From Clostridiales bacterium (GTDB lineage: Bacteria > Bacillota > Clostridia > Oscillospirales > CAG-382), in assembly GCA_003343885.1 (NCBI GenBank), contig QAKH01000043.1, positions 7,434 to 13,019 of the forward strand: 5,586 nt of DNA. Reading direction: 5' to 3'. A model generated the notes under the pieces. It was not told where the DNA came from. It searched no databases and was given only the letters and a program-made list of their open reading frames with translations. How positions within the stretch are numbered: the first letter of the stretch is position 1; each line of letters opens with the position of its first letter. The position numbers and the translations under genes are program-made. This document shows, one piece after another, positions 1 to 4,363 of the stretch.

Positions 1-37
1 CGCAGGTGGATACTCCGTTGTTGTTCAATGATTTCAT
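1..37 (-). CDS. N-terminal fragment of a small element protein (possibly DUF3873 family)
   Basis: Only the first 12 codons are in the window, reading MKSLNNNGVSTC before the left edge. It is the last visible gene of the leftward operon and starts 35 bases after the stop of the 75-residue gene. The opening, especially NGVSTC, resembles from memory the start of small DUF3873-type proteins found in Bacteroides conjugative elements, but twelve residues cannot settle this. Its first 33 bases match the start of the neighbouring 75-residue gene at 27 positions, so the two genes may share an origin at their 5' ends. There is no clear Shine-Dalgarno site, which is usual in Bacteroidota. Confidence 0.5.
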   Translation of the reverse strand, partial: MKSLNNNGVSTC

Positions 38-72
38 AAGCTATATTTTAATTATTCTATTCGTTATTGTGA

Positions 73-300
73 TTAAAGAAACCTCTCCAAATATTTTTCC
101 TGTACATTCAACGCTCTTGCATAAACATTTAATTGTACGGCATACCGACCTTTGTAAAAATCTTCTTCCATGCCGTTCTTTGAGGATTTGATATTCCTCT
201 TTATATCGTTCAGATGCCTTTTTACAATGTTCTTGTAATAGTGGCACTTCTTTTGCCTTGCTTGGCTGATAGATACTTCGTTTTTGTTTGATGATTTCAT
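73..300 (-). CDS. Hypothetical 75-residue basic protein of the element operon
   Basis: This gene is not recognised. It encodes 75 residues, rich in Lys, Arg, Asn and Tyr, with no membrane segment and no cysteine motif (a single Cys near residue 19). The C-terminal half (MEEDFYKGRYAVQLNVYARA, about residues 44-63) looks helical. It starts 5 bases after the stop of the 49-residue gene, fitting the operon spacing. A longer frame on the same strand (about 346-41) needs a GTG start inside the preceding gene and has a less protein-like tail, so the ATG frame is preferred, though the other frame cannot be fully excluded. The N-terminus (MKSSNKNEVSIS) resembles that of the next gene downstream. Confidence 0.55.
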   Translation of the reverse strand: MKSSNKNEVSISQARQKKCHYYKNIVKRHLNDIKRNIKSSKNGMEEDFYKGRYAVQLNVYARALNVQEKYLERFL

Positions 301-305
301 GTTTC

Positions 306-455
306 TTACTGATTGAATTTATACCAACTGTCACGGTAGTTTTCACCCAAAAGGGTGAAAACTCCTGTTAAATTACTCTCTGATGCGAATTTCTTGGCTT
401 CCCGAATACTTGGGAATACGTCTATCTTCCGAAAACCTATGAATAATGTGTACAT
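306..455 (-). CDS. Hypothetical 49-residue protein with a strong ribosome binding site
   Basis: This small gene was found by reading the gap between its neighbours. It begins MYTLFIGFRKID and ends WYKFNQ, with an ATG at 455-453 and a TAA at 308-306. The start is well supported because AAGGAGG lies 8 bases upstream of the ATG, embedded in the end of the preceding gene (stop at 459). The protein is compact and aromatic-rich, with a likely strand, helix (SIREAKKFASES, residues 16-27), strand arrangement, and no transmembrane segment. No family is recognised. Its 3' part contains a perfect 11-bp inverted repeat. The gene ends 5 bases before the next start, so it sits within the leftward operon. 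Confidence 0.65.
   Translation of the reverse strand: MYTLFIGFRKIDVFPSIREAKKFASESNLTGVFTLLGENYRDSWYKFNQ
338..363. repeat. Perfect 11-bp inverted repeat with a 4-base loop inside the 49-residue gene
   Basis: AGTTTTCACCC (338-348) and its exact reverse complement GGGTGAAAACT (353-363) are separated by AAAA. In the leftward mRNA this gives an 11-bp stem closed by a UUUU loop, within codons for GVFTLLGENY. No T-run follows in either direction, so it is not a standard intrinsic terminator. It could affect mRNA stability or ribosome movement, or be chance. Confidence 0.6.
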
Positions 456-458
456 GGC

Positions 459-704
459 TTATTCCTCCTTTTGTATTGTCATCGGTGTATGTCGCTGTAA
501 CCACTCGATAACGAATGGCATATTGTATTCGGAAGTGATTACCGCCCTATTCTCGCCAACTTGCGTGAATCGCGTGGTTTCATAGTAGTCTATCCACTCC
601 TTGAGGGTGGATGCTCCCCATGTTTGGGGAGTATCAAATATTCGGTTTATTCTGTCGATACTTTCCTCGAAAGTAACGATTATCGTTTTATAGGTTGTTT
701 CCAT
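459..704 (-). CDS. Hypothetical 81-residue acidic protein of the element operon
   Basis: This gene is not recognised. The 81-residue product starts METTYKTIIVTFEESIDRIN and has a mixed strand/helix pattern: an N-terminal strand (YKTIIVTF), a helix, then WGASTLKEWIDYYETTRF near residues 29-46 and a second helix (MPFVIEWLQRH, about residues 62-72). It is soluble and mildly acidic with no cysteines. It begins 6 bases after the stop of the 86-residue gene, and its last codons carry the ribosome binding site of the 49-residue gene, so it is a firm member of the leftward operon. Confidence 0.75.
   Translation of the reverse strand: METTYKTIIVTFEESIDRINRIFDTPQTWGASTLKEWIDYYETTRFTQVGENRAVITSEYNMPFVIEWLQRHTPMTIQKEE
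464..470 (-). promoter_or_regulatory. Strong Shine-Dalgarno site for the 49-residue gene
   Basis: The minus strand reads AAGGAGG, 8 bases upstream of the ATG at 455, inside the last codons of the preceding gene (ending QKEE-stop). Canonical Shine-Dalgarno sites are uncommon in Bacteroidota, and the other operon genes here lack one. The site supports translation of this very small reading frame and decides its start. Confidence 0.65.
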
Positions 705-710
705 ATTCTG

Positions 711-971
711 TTATTTGTTAAATGATTGGATTGCCATCCACTTGCAGATATTTTCTTCGATTGATACTCCTGTTTCAGATAATGGTCTGAAACGTTCATA
801 TTCCTTTCGGATTGCAACAGCTAAAATTGCTCTTGGAACAAAATCTTCAATTTGGGGGCTGTCAAGCATCATTCCTACACCTTCGCTTGTGATAAGGTGG
901 TCAATAATCGTATTTAGCTCGCTCTCCTCAAGGAGTTTGCATACTGCTATTTTACATTCTTCATGTGTCAT
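711..971 (-). CDS. Hypothetical 86-residue helical protein downstream of pcfJ
   Basis: This gene is not recognised. The protein begins MTHEECKIAVCKLLEESELN and is predicted to be largely helical. It has two Cys near the N-terminus (positions 6 and 11, too few for a zinc site alone), a hydrophobic helix containing PRAILAVAIRKEYERF (about residues 46-61), and a C-terminal helix ending KWMAIQSFNK. It begins 26 bases after the pcfJ-like stop and ends 6 bases before the 81-residue gene. The position suggests an accessory protein of the PcfK-PcfJ operon; no function can be assigned. Confidence 0.75.
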   Translation of the reverse strand: MTHEECKIAVCKLLEESELNTIIDHLITSEGVGMMLDSPQIEDFVPRAILAVAIRKEYERFRPLSETGVSIEENICKWMAIQSFNK

Positions 972-997
972 ATCGGATGAATTTAAGTGTATTATGG

Positions 998-2281
998 TTA
1001 TGCTGCCATCCGTTTGCGGATAAGGCGTTTATTCTTATTTACAAGTTCAATGATGCGTTCGTGGTATTCGGTATTCTGATTGCATACCCCACGACTTTGC
1101 AGGACTTTCAGCGTTTTGAGCGAAACTTCTATCGTTTCTATCCGTTTCCCGTCTATGCAGGCGGAAAGTATAAGGCTGTCGGGTTTGAGGTAGTATTCGT
1201 TGGAATACACGCAATGGTGCATCGCTGTTCCTTCTTCCAAAAATTCCAATACGCTCTCCAATACCCGTACTTGGATTGTACCATCTGTAAAGGTTATGCC
1301 GAAGAACTTGCCTTTGAGTTCTTGGAAAAGCTGTTCATTTTCCGATGCCTTGCGTTTCTGTTCTTCAATCCGTTCACGCTCCAAACGTTCCGTTTTCTTT
1401 TGTACAAGGCGGTCATGCTCGGCTTTCAATTCGGCAGGACAAACATATTTCGGACTGTGTGTGTCCTTGCCAAAATAGCGGAGCAAGTCGATATAGTCGC
1501 ACCATATACCTGCATCGCCTACCATATAGCCGTTACGGATTGCGATACGGATAGCGTTCCAATAAGTGGAGATGCTTTTGGACGGATGGTGTATGAAATA
1601 ACTTAGCAGGCTAAATTGTCCCGTCTTCATCAGCGTTTCCGCTTGGTTGTTCTTTAATAGTTCACAAAACAGGTCAAACGGTAGCAGATTGTGAAATTCA
1701 CCTTTGAAGCCGTTACGCTTGAGTTCGGGAATTACCCTTATTCTCGGATAAGTGCATACGGGATTTATGTCATACACATGGTGGTTCCTGCGGATTTCCA
1801 TCGAACTGCCTTCCTGCCACAAATCGTAATAGATGAAAGCTATCCCTCTCAATCGGGCAATCGTTTCAAATTTACCATTGGGGGCAATCCAGCGTTGTGC
1901 CACTTCGTAAATAGAATATTCGGCAGGCTGTCCTACCTTGTAATATGCCTTTGTGAAAAAGAAACGTATCACTTGATAGCCTTTGCAGGTGGTTATCATG
2001 GAGAAATATTCAATTTCTTTGAATACCCGTTTTCGGGTGGTGTGGACTTTCAGTTCCATTCCGCAATGCGGGCAGGTGCAACCGCAAAGCGTATCTGCCA
2101 ATGCACCGTTCCCTTGCCATTGGTGTCCGCATTCGGTGCAGGTGATTATGCCTTTGGCAGACCTGCGTCCGATATGTTCAAAACTGTGCAGGAAAGCATA
2201 TTTCTTTTGCGCTTCACTAATTATCGGCAATCGCTTACTCAATGCGACAACCTCTTTTTGTATCTTCGTTCTCGGTTTCAT
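998..2281 (-). CDS. pcfJ: PcfJ-like protein
   Basis: The 427-residue product matches the PcfJ-like family, named after a gene of the enterococcal conjugative plasmid pCF10 and common in Bacteroidota conjugative transposons; its biochemical role is unknown. Near the N-terminus CTEC (48-51) and CPHC (70-73) form a probable four-cysteine zinc ribbon. Residues about 290-320 are a charged, coiled-coil-like stretch rich in Arg, Glu and Lys. The C-terminal part carries the family hallmark MHHCV (354-358), followed by strands and QSRGVCN (395-401). The conserved His-Cys cluster suggests a metal site or an active site, but this is inference. It starts 5 bases after the pcfK-like stop, so the two are almost certainly cotranscribed. 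There is no signal peptide or membrane segment, so a cytoplasmic protein is expected. Length and hallmarks look intact. Confidence 0.88.
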   Translation of the reverse strand: MKPRTKIQKEVVALSKRLPIISEAQKKYAFLHSFEHIGRRSAKGIITCTECGHQWQGNGALADTLCGCTCPHCGMELKVHTTRKRVFKEIEYFSMITTCKGYQVIRFFFTKAYYKVGQPAEYSIYEVAQRWIAPNGKFETIARLRGIAFIYYDLWQEGSSMEIRRNHHVYDINPVCTYPRIRVIPELKRNGFKGEFHNLLPFDLFCELLKNNQAETLMKTGQFSLLSYFIHHPSKSISTYWNAIRIAIRNGYMVGDAGIWCDYIDLLRYFGKDTHSPKYVCPAELKAEHDRLVQKKTERLERERIEEQKRKASENEQLFQELKGKFFGITFTDGTIQVRVLESVLEFLEEGTAMHHCVYSNEYYLKPDSLILSACIDGKRIETIEVSLKTLKVLQSRGVCNQNTEYHERIIELVNKNKRLIRKRMAA

Positions 2282-2286
2282 AATCG

Positions 2287-2697
2287 TTAGAATAAAAGTG
2301 TCATTTGTCCGTTGTTGCTGTTCTCTTTCTTGGGCGTGGTCTTGCGCTTCGTCATTCTGCTGTAAACTTCGTTTTCGGCTCGTTTGATAGCTTCCTTACG
2401 TGCTTCCGCTTTCTCTTCTTCGGTCAGTTCCACCGCATGATTGACTACTACTTTGCAGTCGATAGGCTTGCCGATTTCGATGTCCGCTTCGTCATAATAA
2501 TGAACTGCTTGTCCAAAAATCTCATCATCGGAAAAACCTGCACAACCGCTTTTTTGAACATAGTTCAAAATGTAGGTAACACAATCTTCAATATTCTTCA
2601 ACGGGTTGCGGTAGGAACGGGCGAACAATTCGTCATATTCGGCACGCTGTTCTAAATAACTCTGTATTTCTTTTTGGAAATGGATGGATGCTTTCAT
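2287..2697 (-). CDS. pcfK: PcfK-like protein
   Basis: From the chosen start the protein has 136 residues and matches the PcfK-like family that regularly accompanies PcfJ in conjugative elements; function is unknown. The ATG at 2697 (MKASIHFQKEIQSYLEQRAE) is preferred over the longer frame from 2754, because family members begin close to this MKA and the longer start would overlap the preceding gene, which stops at 2721. Features in order: an N-terminal helical region ending near NPLKNIEDCVTYILNYV (about residues 31-47), a middle IFGQAVHYYDEAD segment, and a charged helix (LTEEEKAEARKEAIKRAE). A basic Lys/Thr linker leads to a C-terminal GQMTLLF resembling a sliding-clamp-binding peptide. The downstream pcfJ-like gene begins 5 bases later. 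Confidence 0.85.
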   Translation of the reverse strand: MKASIHFQKEIQSYLEQRAEYDELFARSYRNPLKNIEDCVTYILNYVQKSGCAGFSDDEIFGQAVHYYDEADIEIGKPIDCKVVVNHAVELTEEEKAEARKEAIKRAENEVYSRMTKRKTTPKKENSNNGQMTLLF

Positions 2698-2720
2698 TTT
2701 ATTGGGGTATTTATGGGTTA

Positions 2721-2942
2721 TTAAATTGTTGCTTGAATAATCTCTAATCGCCATGCAGGTATTACTTCGTCAAAGAGGTAGGAAATAAACTCTTTGCGTG
2801 CATCGGTGCATAACTCTTTGTAGAGTTCCTTGAATGGCGCAATATTGCCGTTGGTATACACGCTTACCATATATTCATAGATGTTCCCTACTTCGTAATA
2901 TTTGCACTGTTGTGCTACTGTCTTGTTTCTTCTTGCTCTCAT
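2721..2942 (-). CDS. Hypothetical 73-residue protein upstream of pcfK
   Basis: This gene is not recognised. The product begins MRARRNKTVAQQCKYYEVGN, with a basic N-terminus, then a helical, aromatic-rich body (IYEYMVSVYTNGNIAPFKEL, about residues 22-41) and an ending in WRLEIIQATI. It is soluble with no signal peptide. It starts 12 bases after the stop of the 111-residue gene and ends 23 bases before the pcfK-like start, so it is part of the leftward operon. Conserved small genes next to pcfK in such elements are often of this size, but no function is known to me. Confidence 0.75.
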   Translation of the reverse strand: MRARRNKTVAQQCKYYEVGNIYEYMVSVYTNGNIAPFKELYKELCTDARKEFISYLFDEVIPAWRLEIIQATI

Positions 2943-2954
2943 ATCTTAATCTGT

Positions 2955-3290
2955 TTATTTGATTTCTACTATCTGGTTGATTCTGCCGTAAATGGCGGCT
3001 CTTAAACTTGTCTTGTCGGGGGCGTGATACTCCTGCCAACTGTCGTACTGATTGACAAGGTATTTGTGAAGCACGTCCGAAAAGTCAAAACGATAACCTT
3101 GTAAGGGTACTGCCGTTCTGAAATAACTGTTGCTTCTCACGTTCTCGGCTAACCAATTCTTTTCGGCTCTGTCCATTGTGCCGCCATTGTTCAGTTTCAC
3201 CCGAAGGGCATAGACTTTGCTGTTCTCCAATGTTTCAAGAGTAGGAACATCCCAACTCACAAACTTGACTGCAATAGGTAATGTGTTCAT
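2955..3290 (-). CDS. Hypothetical 111-residue protein of the element operon
   Basis: This gene is not recognised. The 111-residue product opens MNTLPIAVKFVSWDVPTLET and looks like a soluble alpha/beta protein. Notable segments are KVYALRVKLNNGGTMDRAEK (about residues 25-44), an aromatic core (YFRTAVPLQGYRFDFSDVLH, about 56-75) and a C-terminal helix ending GRINQIVEIK. It has no cysteines, signal peptide or membrane segment. It begins 11 bases after the stop of the small membrane protein and ends 12 bases before the 73-residue gene. Similar proteins occur, to my recollection, in the same position in other Bacteroides elements, without assigned function. Confidence 0.75.
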   Translation of the reverse strand: MNTLPIAVKFVSWDVPTLETLENSKVYALRVKLNNGGTMDRAEKNWLAENVRSNSYFRTAVPLQGYRFDFSDVLHKYLVNQYDSWQEYHAPDKTSLRAAIYGRINQIVEIK

Positions 3291-3301
3291 ATCTATCTAT
3301 T

Positions 3302-3511
3302 TTATCCGATTAATATCCAAAGTATTCCACCGATGATGGCGGCATATACAAGGCAGTAAATGACTATTGCCAACGCTATGGTAAAAAGCAAGCGGATAAC
3401 GAATTTGCCTGCTGCTATTCCTACCAACCACCACCAAAAGCTACCGCCCAAAAGTGCTGAACCTGCTACGGCAAGGAGTGCCCAAACTGCTATTTTATAC
3501 CTTGTCTTCAT
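3302..3511 (-). CDS. Small hydrophobic inner-membrane protein, first gene of the operon
   Basis: From the ATG at 3511 (MKTRYKIAVWALLAVAG) the product has 69 residues. It contains two long hydrophobic stretches, about residues 7-33 (including GGSFWWWLVGIAAG) and 37-68 (FVIRLLFTIALAIVIYCLVY and following), separated by a lysine, so it should span the inner membrane twice. A longer frame starts at 3568 and adds 19 basic residues; that ATG overlaps (ATGA) the stop of an open frame upstream that ends KKMSDSQEADNK. The shorter start is preferred because it gives a typical Lys/Arg-tipped membrane anchor, but the choice is open. It is the first clear gene of the leftward operon. No family is recognised; it might be an entry-exclusion or transfer-related membrane peptide, which is speculation. 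Confidence 0.65.
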   Translation of the reverse strand: MKTRYKIAVWALLAVAGSALLGGSFWWWLVGIAAGKFVIRLLFTIALAIVIYCLVYAAIIGGILWILIG

Positions 3512-3573
3512 CGCTGTTGTTTTTTTAAGTTTTATGCGGATTCTTGAGGTGAGGGAGTTGAGTTTCATTTATT

Positions 3574-3860
3574 ATCTGCCTCTTGTGAATCCGACATTTT
3601 TTTTATGCGTCTTTCCGTCGGGTCGGTCGTTTTCGTTTCAGGGGCTTTCAAAAGGTGCAGGGTTTAGGACAAACAAGGTTTATGGGAAAAATACTCTCTG
3701 GACGAAGTGCAGCAGGAAGATTTTTCTTATAACCGCTTGCGGCTCGACCTTGTTTGTCCGTGAAAAACCCGGAATTACCTTTGCCGCTGAGAACGAAAAC
3801 GACTGTCCCGGCGGTTTTGAATCAGCATATTGTGGAGGATGCACAATTAAAGAGGCAGAT
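3574..3860. repeat. Large diverged inverted repeat (foldback), arms of 106 and 114 bp
   Basis: The left arm (3574-3679, read on the minus strand) and right arm (3747-3860, read on the plus strand) share a series of blocks in the same order: ACCTTGTTTGTCC (identical, 13 bp), AAACCC, ACCTTT, CTGA(A/G) followed by AACGAAAACGAC, CCCG(A/G)CGG, GCATA, GGATnCACAA and AGAGGCAGAT. Between them many bases and small gaps differ, so the arms are old or under mixed constraint. The 67-bp spacer (3680-3746) can itself fold: GAAAAAT at 3686-3692 with ATTTTTC at 3720-3726, and CCGC-TT-GCGG at 3733-3742. The right arm holds a consensus promoter; the equivalent spacing in the left arm is shortened. No transposase or recombinase lies nearby. 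It sits immediately upstream of the element operon, so it may be part of its control region. Confidence 0.65.
3753..3783 (+). promoter_or_regulatory. Consensus Bacteroidota promoter pointing right, in the right arm of the foldback
   Basis: TTTG at 3753-3756 (-33 box) and TACCTTTG at 3776-3783 (-7 box, TAnnTTTG) are separated by 19 bp, which matches the established Bacteroides promoter consensus. Transcription would begin around 3787-3791 and run right, away from the operon. No credible gene follows; the RNA would pass through the 3882-3905 and 3945-4022 hairpins, so a small non-coding RNA is possible. The -33 box lies inside the 13-bp perfect repeat block. Confidence 0.65.
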
Positions 3861-3881
3861 TGAGAAATTAATCTTAGTCTT

Positions 3882-3905
3882 ACCATAGTGGGCAACCACT
3901 ATGGT
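3882..3905. repeat. 9-bp perfect hairpin
   Basis: ACCATAGTG (3882-3890) pairs exactly with CACTATGGT (3897-3905) across a GGCAAC loop. Going right it is followed by TTCAAAAAG, a poor U-tract, so termination is doubtful. It could be an operator or an RNA element in the leader of either the rightward transcript or the leftward operon. Confidence 0.7.
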
Positions 3906-3922
3906 TTCAAAAAGAAGACAAA

Positions 3923-3930
3923 CAAACATA
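3923..3930 (-). promoter_or_regulatory. Possible -7 box for the leftward element operon
   Basis: On the minus strand this reads TATGTTTG, matching TAnnTTTG. No TTTG is found about 19 bp upstream (near 3950), so the -33 box is missing. It is the only TAnnTTTG match seen on the minus strand between the operon's first gene and the long hairpin. If used, the operon would have a leader of about 400 bases containing the 9-bp hairpin and the foldback. Confidence 0.25.
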
Positions 3931-3944
3931 AAAGCTACTGCTTC

Positions 3945-4022
3945 GCATAGCCGGAAAAAGAAATATCCCCTGTCTGCAAAGTGATTGTTCACTGCGGACA
4001 GGGGATTGTTCTGCGGCTATGC
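3945..4022 (-). terminator. Long nested hairpin, possible leftward terminator or insulator
   Basis: An outer stem GCATAGCCG (3945-3953) pairs perfectly with CGGCTATGC (4014-4022). Inside it, ATCCCCTGTC (3965-3974) pairs perfectly with GACAGGGGAT (3997-4006), continued by a T-G wobble, GCA/TGC and GTGA/TCAC around a TTGT loop. Read leftward, the inner stem is followed by ATTTCTTTTT, a fair U-tract, so it could stop transcripts coming from the chromosomal helicase-HAD side before they enter the element operon. Read rightward the tail (TGTTCTG) is weak. The double-stem design is more elaborate than an ordinary terminator, so another role is possible. Confidence 0.5.
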
Positions 4023-4083
4023 CATAGGATGAATATGGTTGCCTATTTATAGGGAATGGTATTCAGACAGAAACAAGGGCTTT

Positions 4084-4142
4084 TATACCAATGAAGAATG
4101 AATTTTTATCTTCTCATTTTAGATAGAATATCTTTTGGTATA
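4084..4142. repeat. 8-bp inverted repeat overlapping a promoter -33 box
   Basis: TATACCAA (4084-4091) is the exact reverse complement of TTGGTATA (4135-4142). The right half overlaps the TTTG -33 box of the promoter at 4134-4164, so the pair could be regulator half-sites. In AT-rich DNA an 8-bp match at this distance may also be chance. Confidence 0.35.
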
Positions 4143-4164
4143 TCGGATTTTTGCGCTACCTTTG
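4134..4164 (+). promoter_or_regulatory. Consensus Bacteroidota promoter pointing right, without an obvious gene
   Basis: TTTG at 4134-4137 and TACCTTTG at 4157-4164 are separated by 19 bp, the same geometry and the same -7 box as the promoter at 3753-3783. The predicted start is near 4168-4172. The first ATG (4186) opens only 15 codons, MQRTEIQNILYITNS, and nothing longer follows before the convergent HAD gene. It may be an orphan promoter whose gene was separated by integration of the element, or it may drive a non-coding transcript. The string CTACCTTTGC (4156-4165) is one base from the CTnDOT-type attachment core GTAnnTTTGC. Confidence 0.6.
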
Positions 4165-4363
4165 CATAAAGAGTTATTTGAAGCTATGCAACGCACAGAA
4201 ATCCAAAACATTCTGTATATAACTAATTCGTAACCTATTACGATGTGCGGTCAGATTCTAATTCTGATAATCAATAACTTATCTCATTTTTATATATTCA
4301 GAATACAAATATACATAAAATAGTTGATAGTTAGAAGACATTTCCATGAAAGGAATTTACGTA

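Larger units (their letters stand above)
4023..4363. other. AT-rich gene-free stretch, probable element-chromosome boundary region
   Basis: No credible gene is seen on either strand. The stretch contains an 8-bp inverted repeat, a consensus rightward promoter and, after it, two micro-frames (4186-4233 with 15 codons, 4243-4323 with 26 codons) that look like noise. From about 4170 the sequence becomes strongly AT-rich. Because element genes end to the left and chromosomal genes begin to the right, the integration junction is likely here or just left of it; the sequence alone cannot place it. Confidence 0.45.

Noticed and set aside
41..346. 101-codon minus-strand frame overlapping the 75- and 49-residue genes
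   Set aside because: It needs a GTG start inside the 49-residue gene and ends in an unconvincing tail; the ATG-started 75-codon frame fits the operon spacing better.
965..2290. Long plus-strand frames of up to 213 codons opposite pcfJ
   Set aside because: They are antisense shadows of the recognised PcfJ-like gene and have atypical composition.
3667..3759. Phase-variable invertible segment between the 13-bp inverted repeats
   Set aside because: The -33 box lies within the repeat itself and the -7 box outside it, so inversion would not switch the promoter; no recombinase gene is nearby.
3574..3860. Insertion sequence or MITE
   Set aside because: No target-site duplication, clean terminal repeats or transposase could be found; the arms are too diverged to define ends.
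3360..3863. 167-codon plus-strand frame across the membrane gene and the foldback
   Set aside because: Its first part is the antisense of a well-formed membrane gene and its tail overlaps the repeat arms; no start context or family resemblance supports it.
3882..4022. Origin of transfer
   Set aside because: The hairpins are suggestive, but no relaxase gene or recognised nick site is in the window, so the call cannot be supported.
4186..4323. Micro-genes of 15 and 26 codons after the orphan promoter
   Set aside because: They are short, lie in AT-rich DNA, and have no ribosome site or recognisable sequence.
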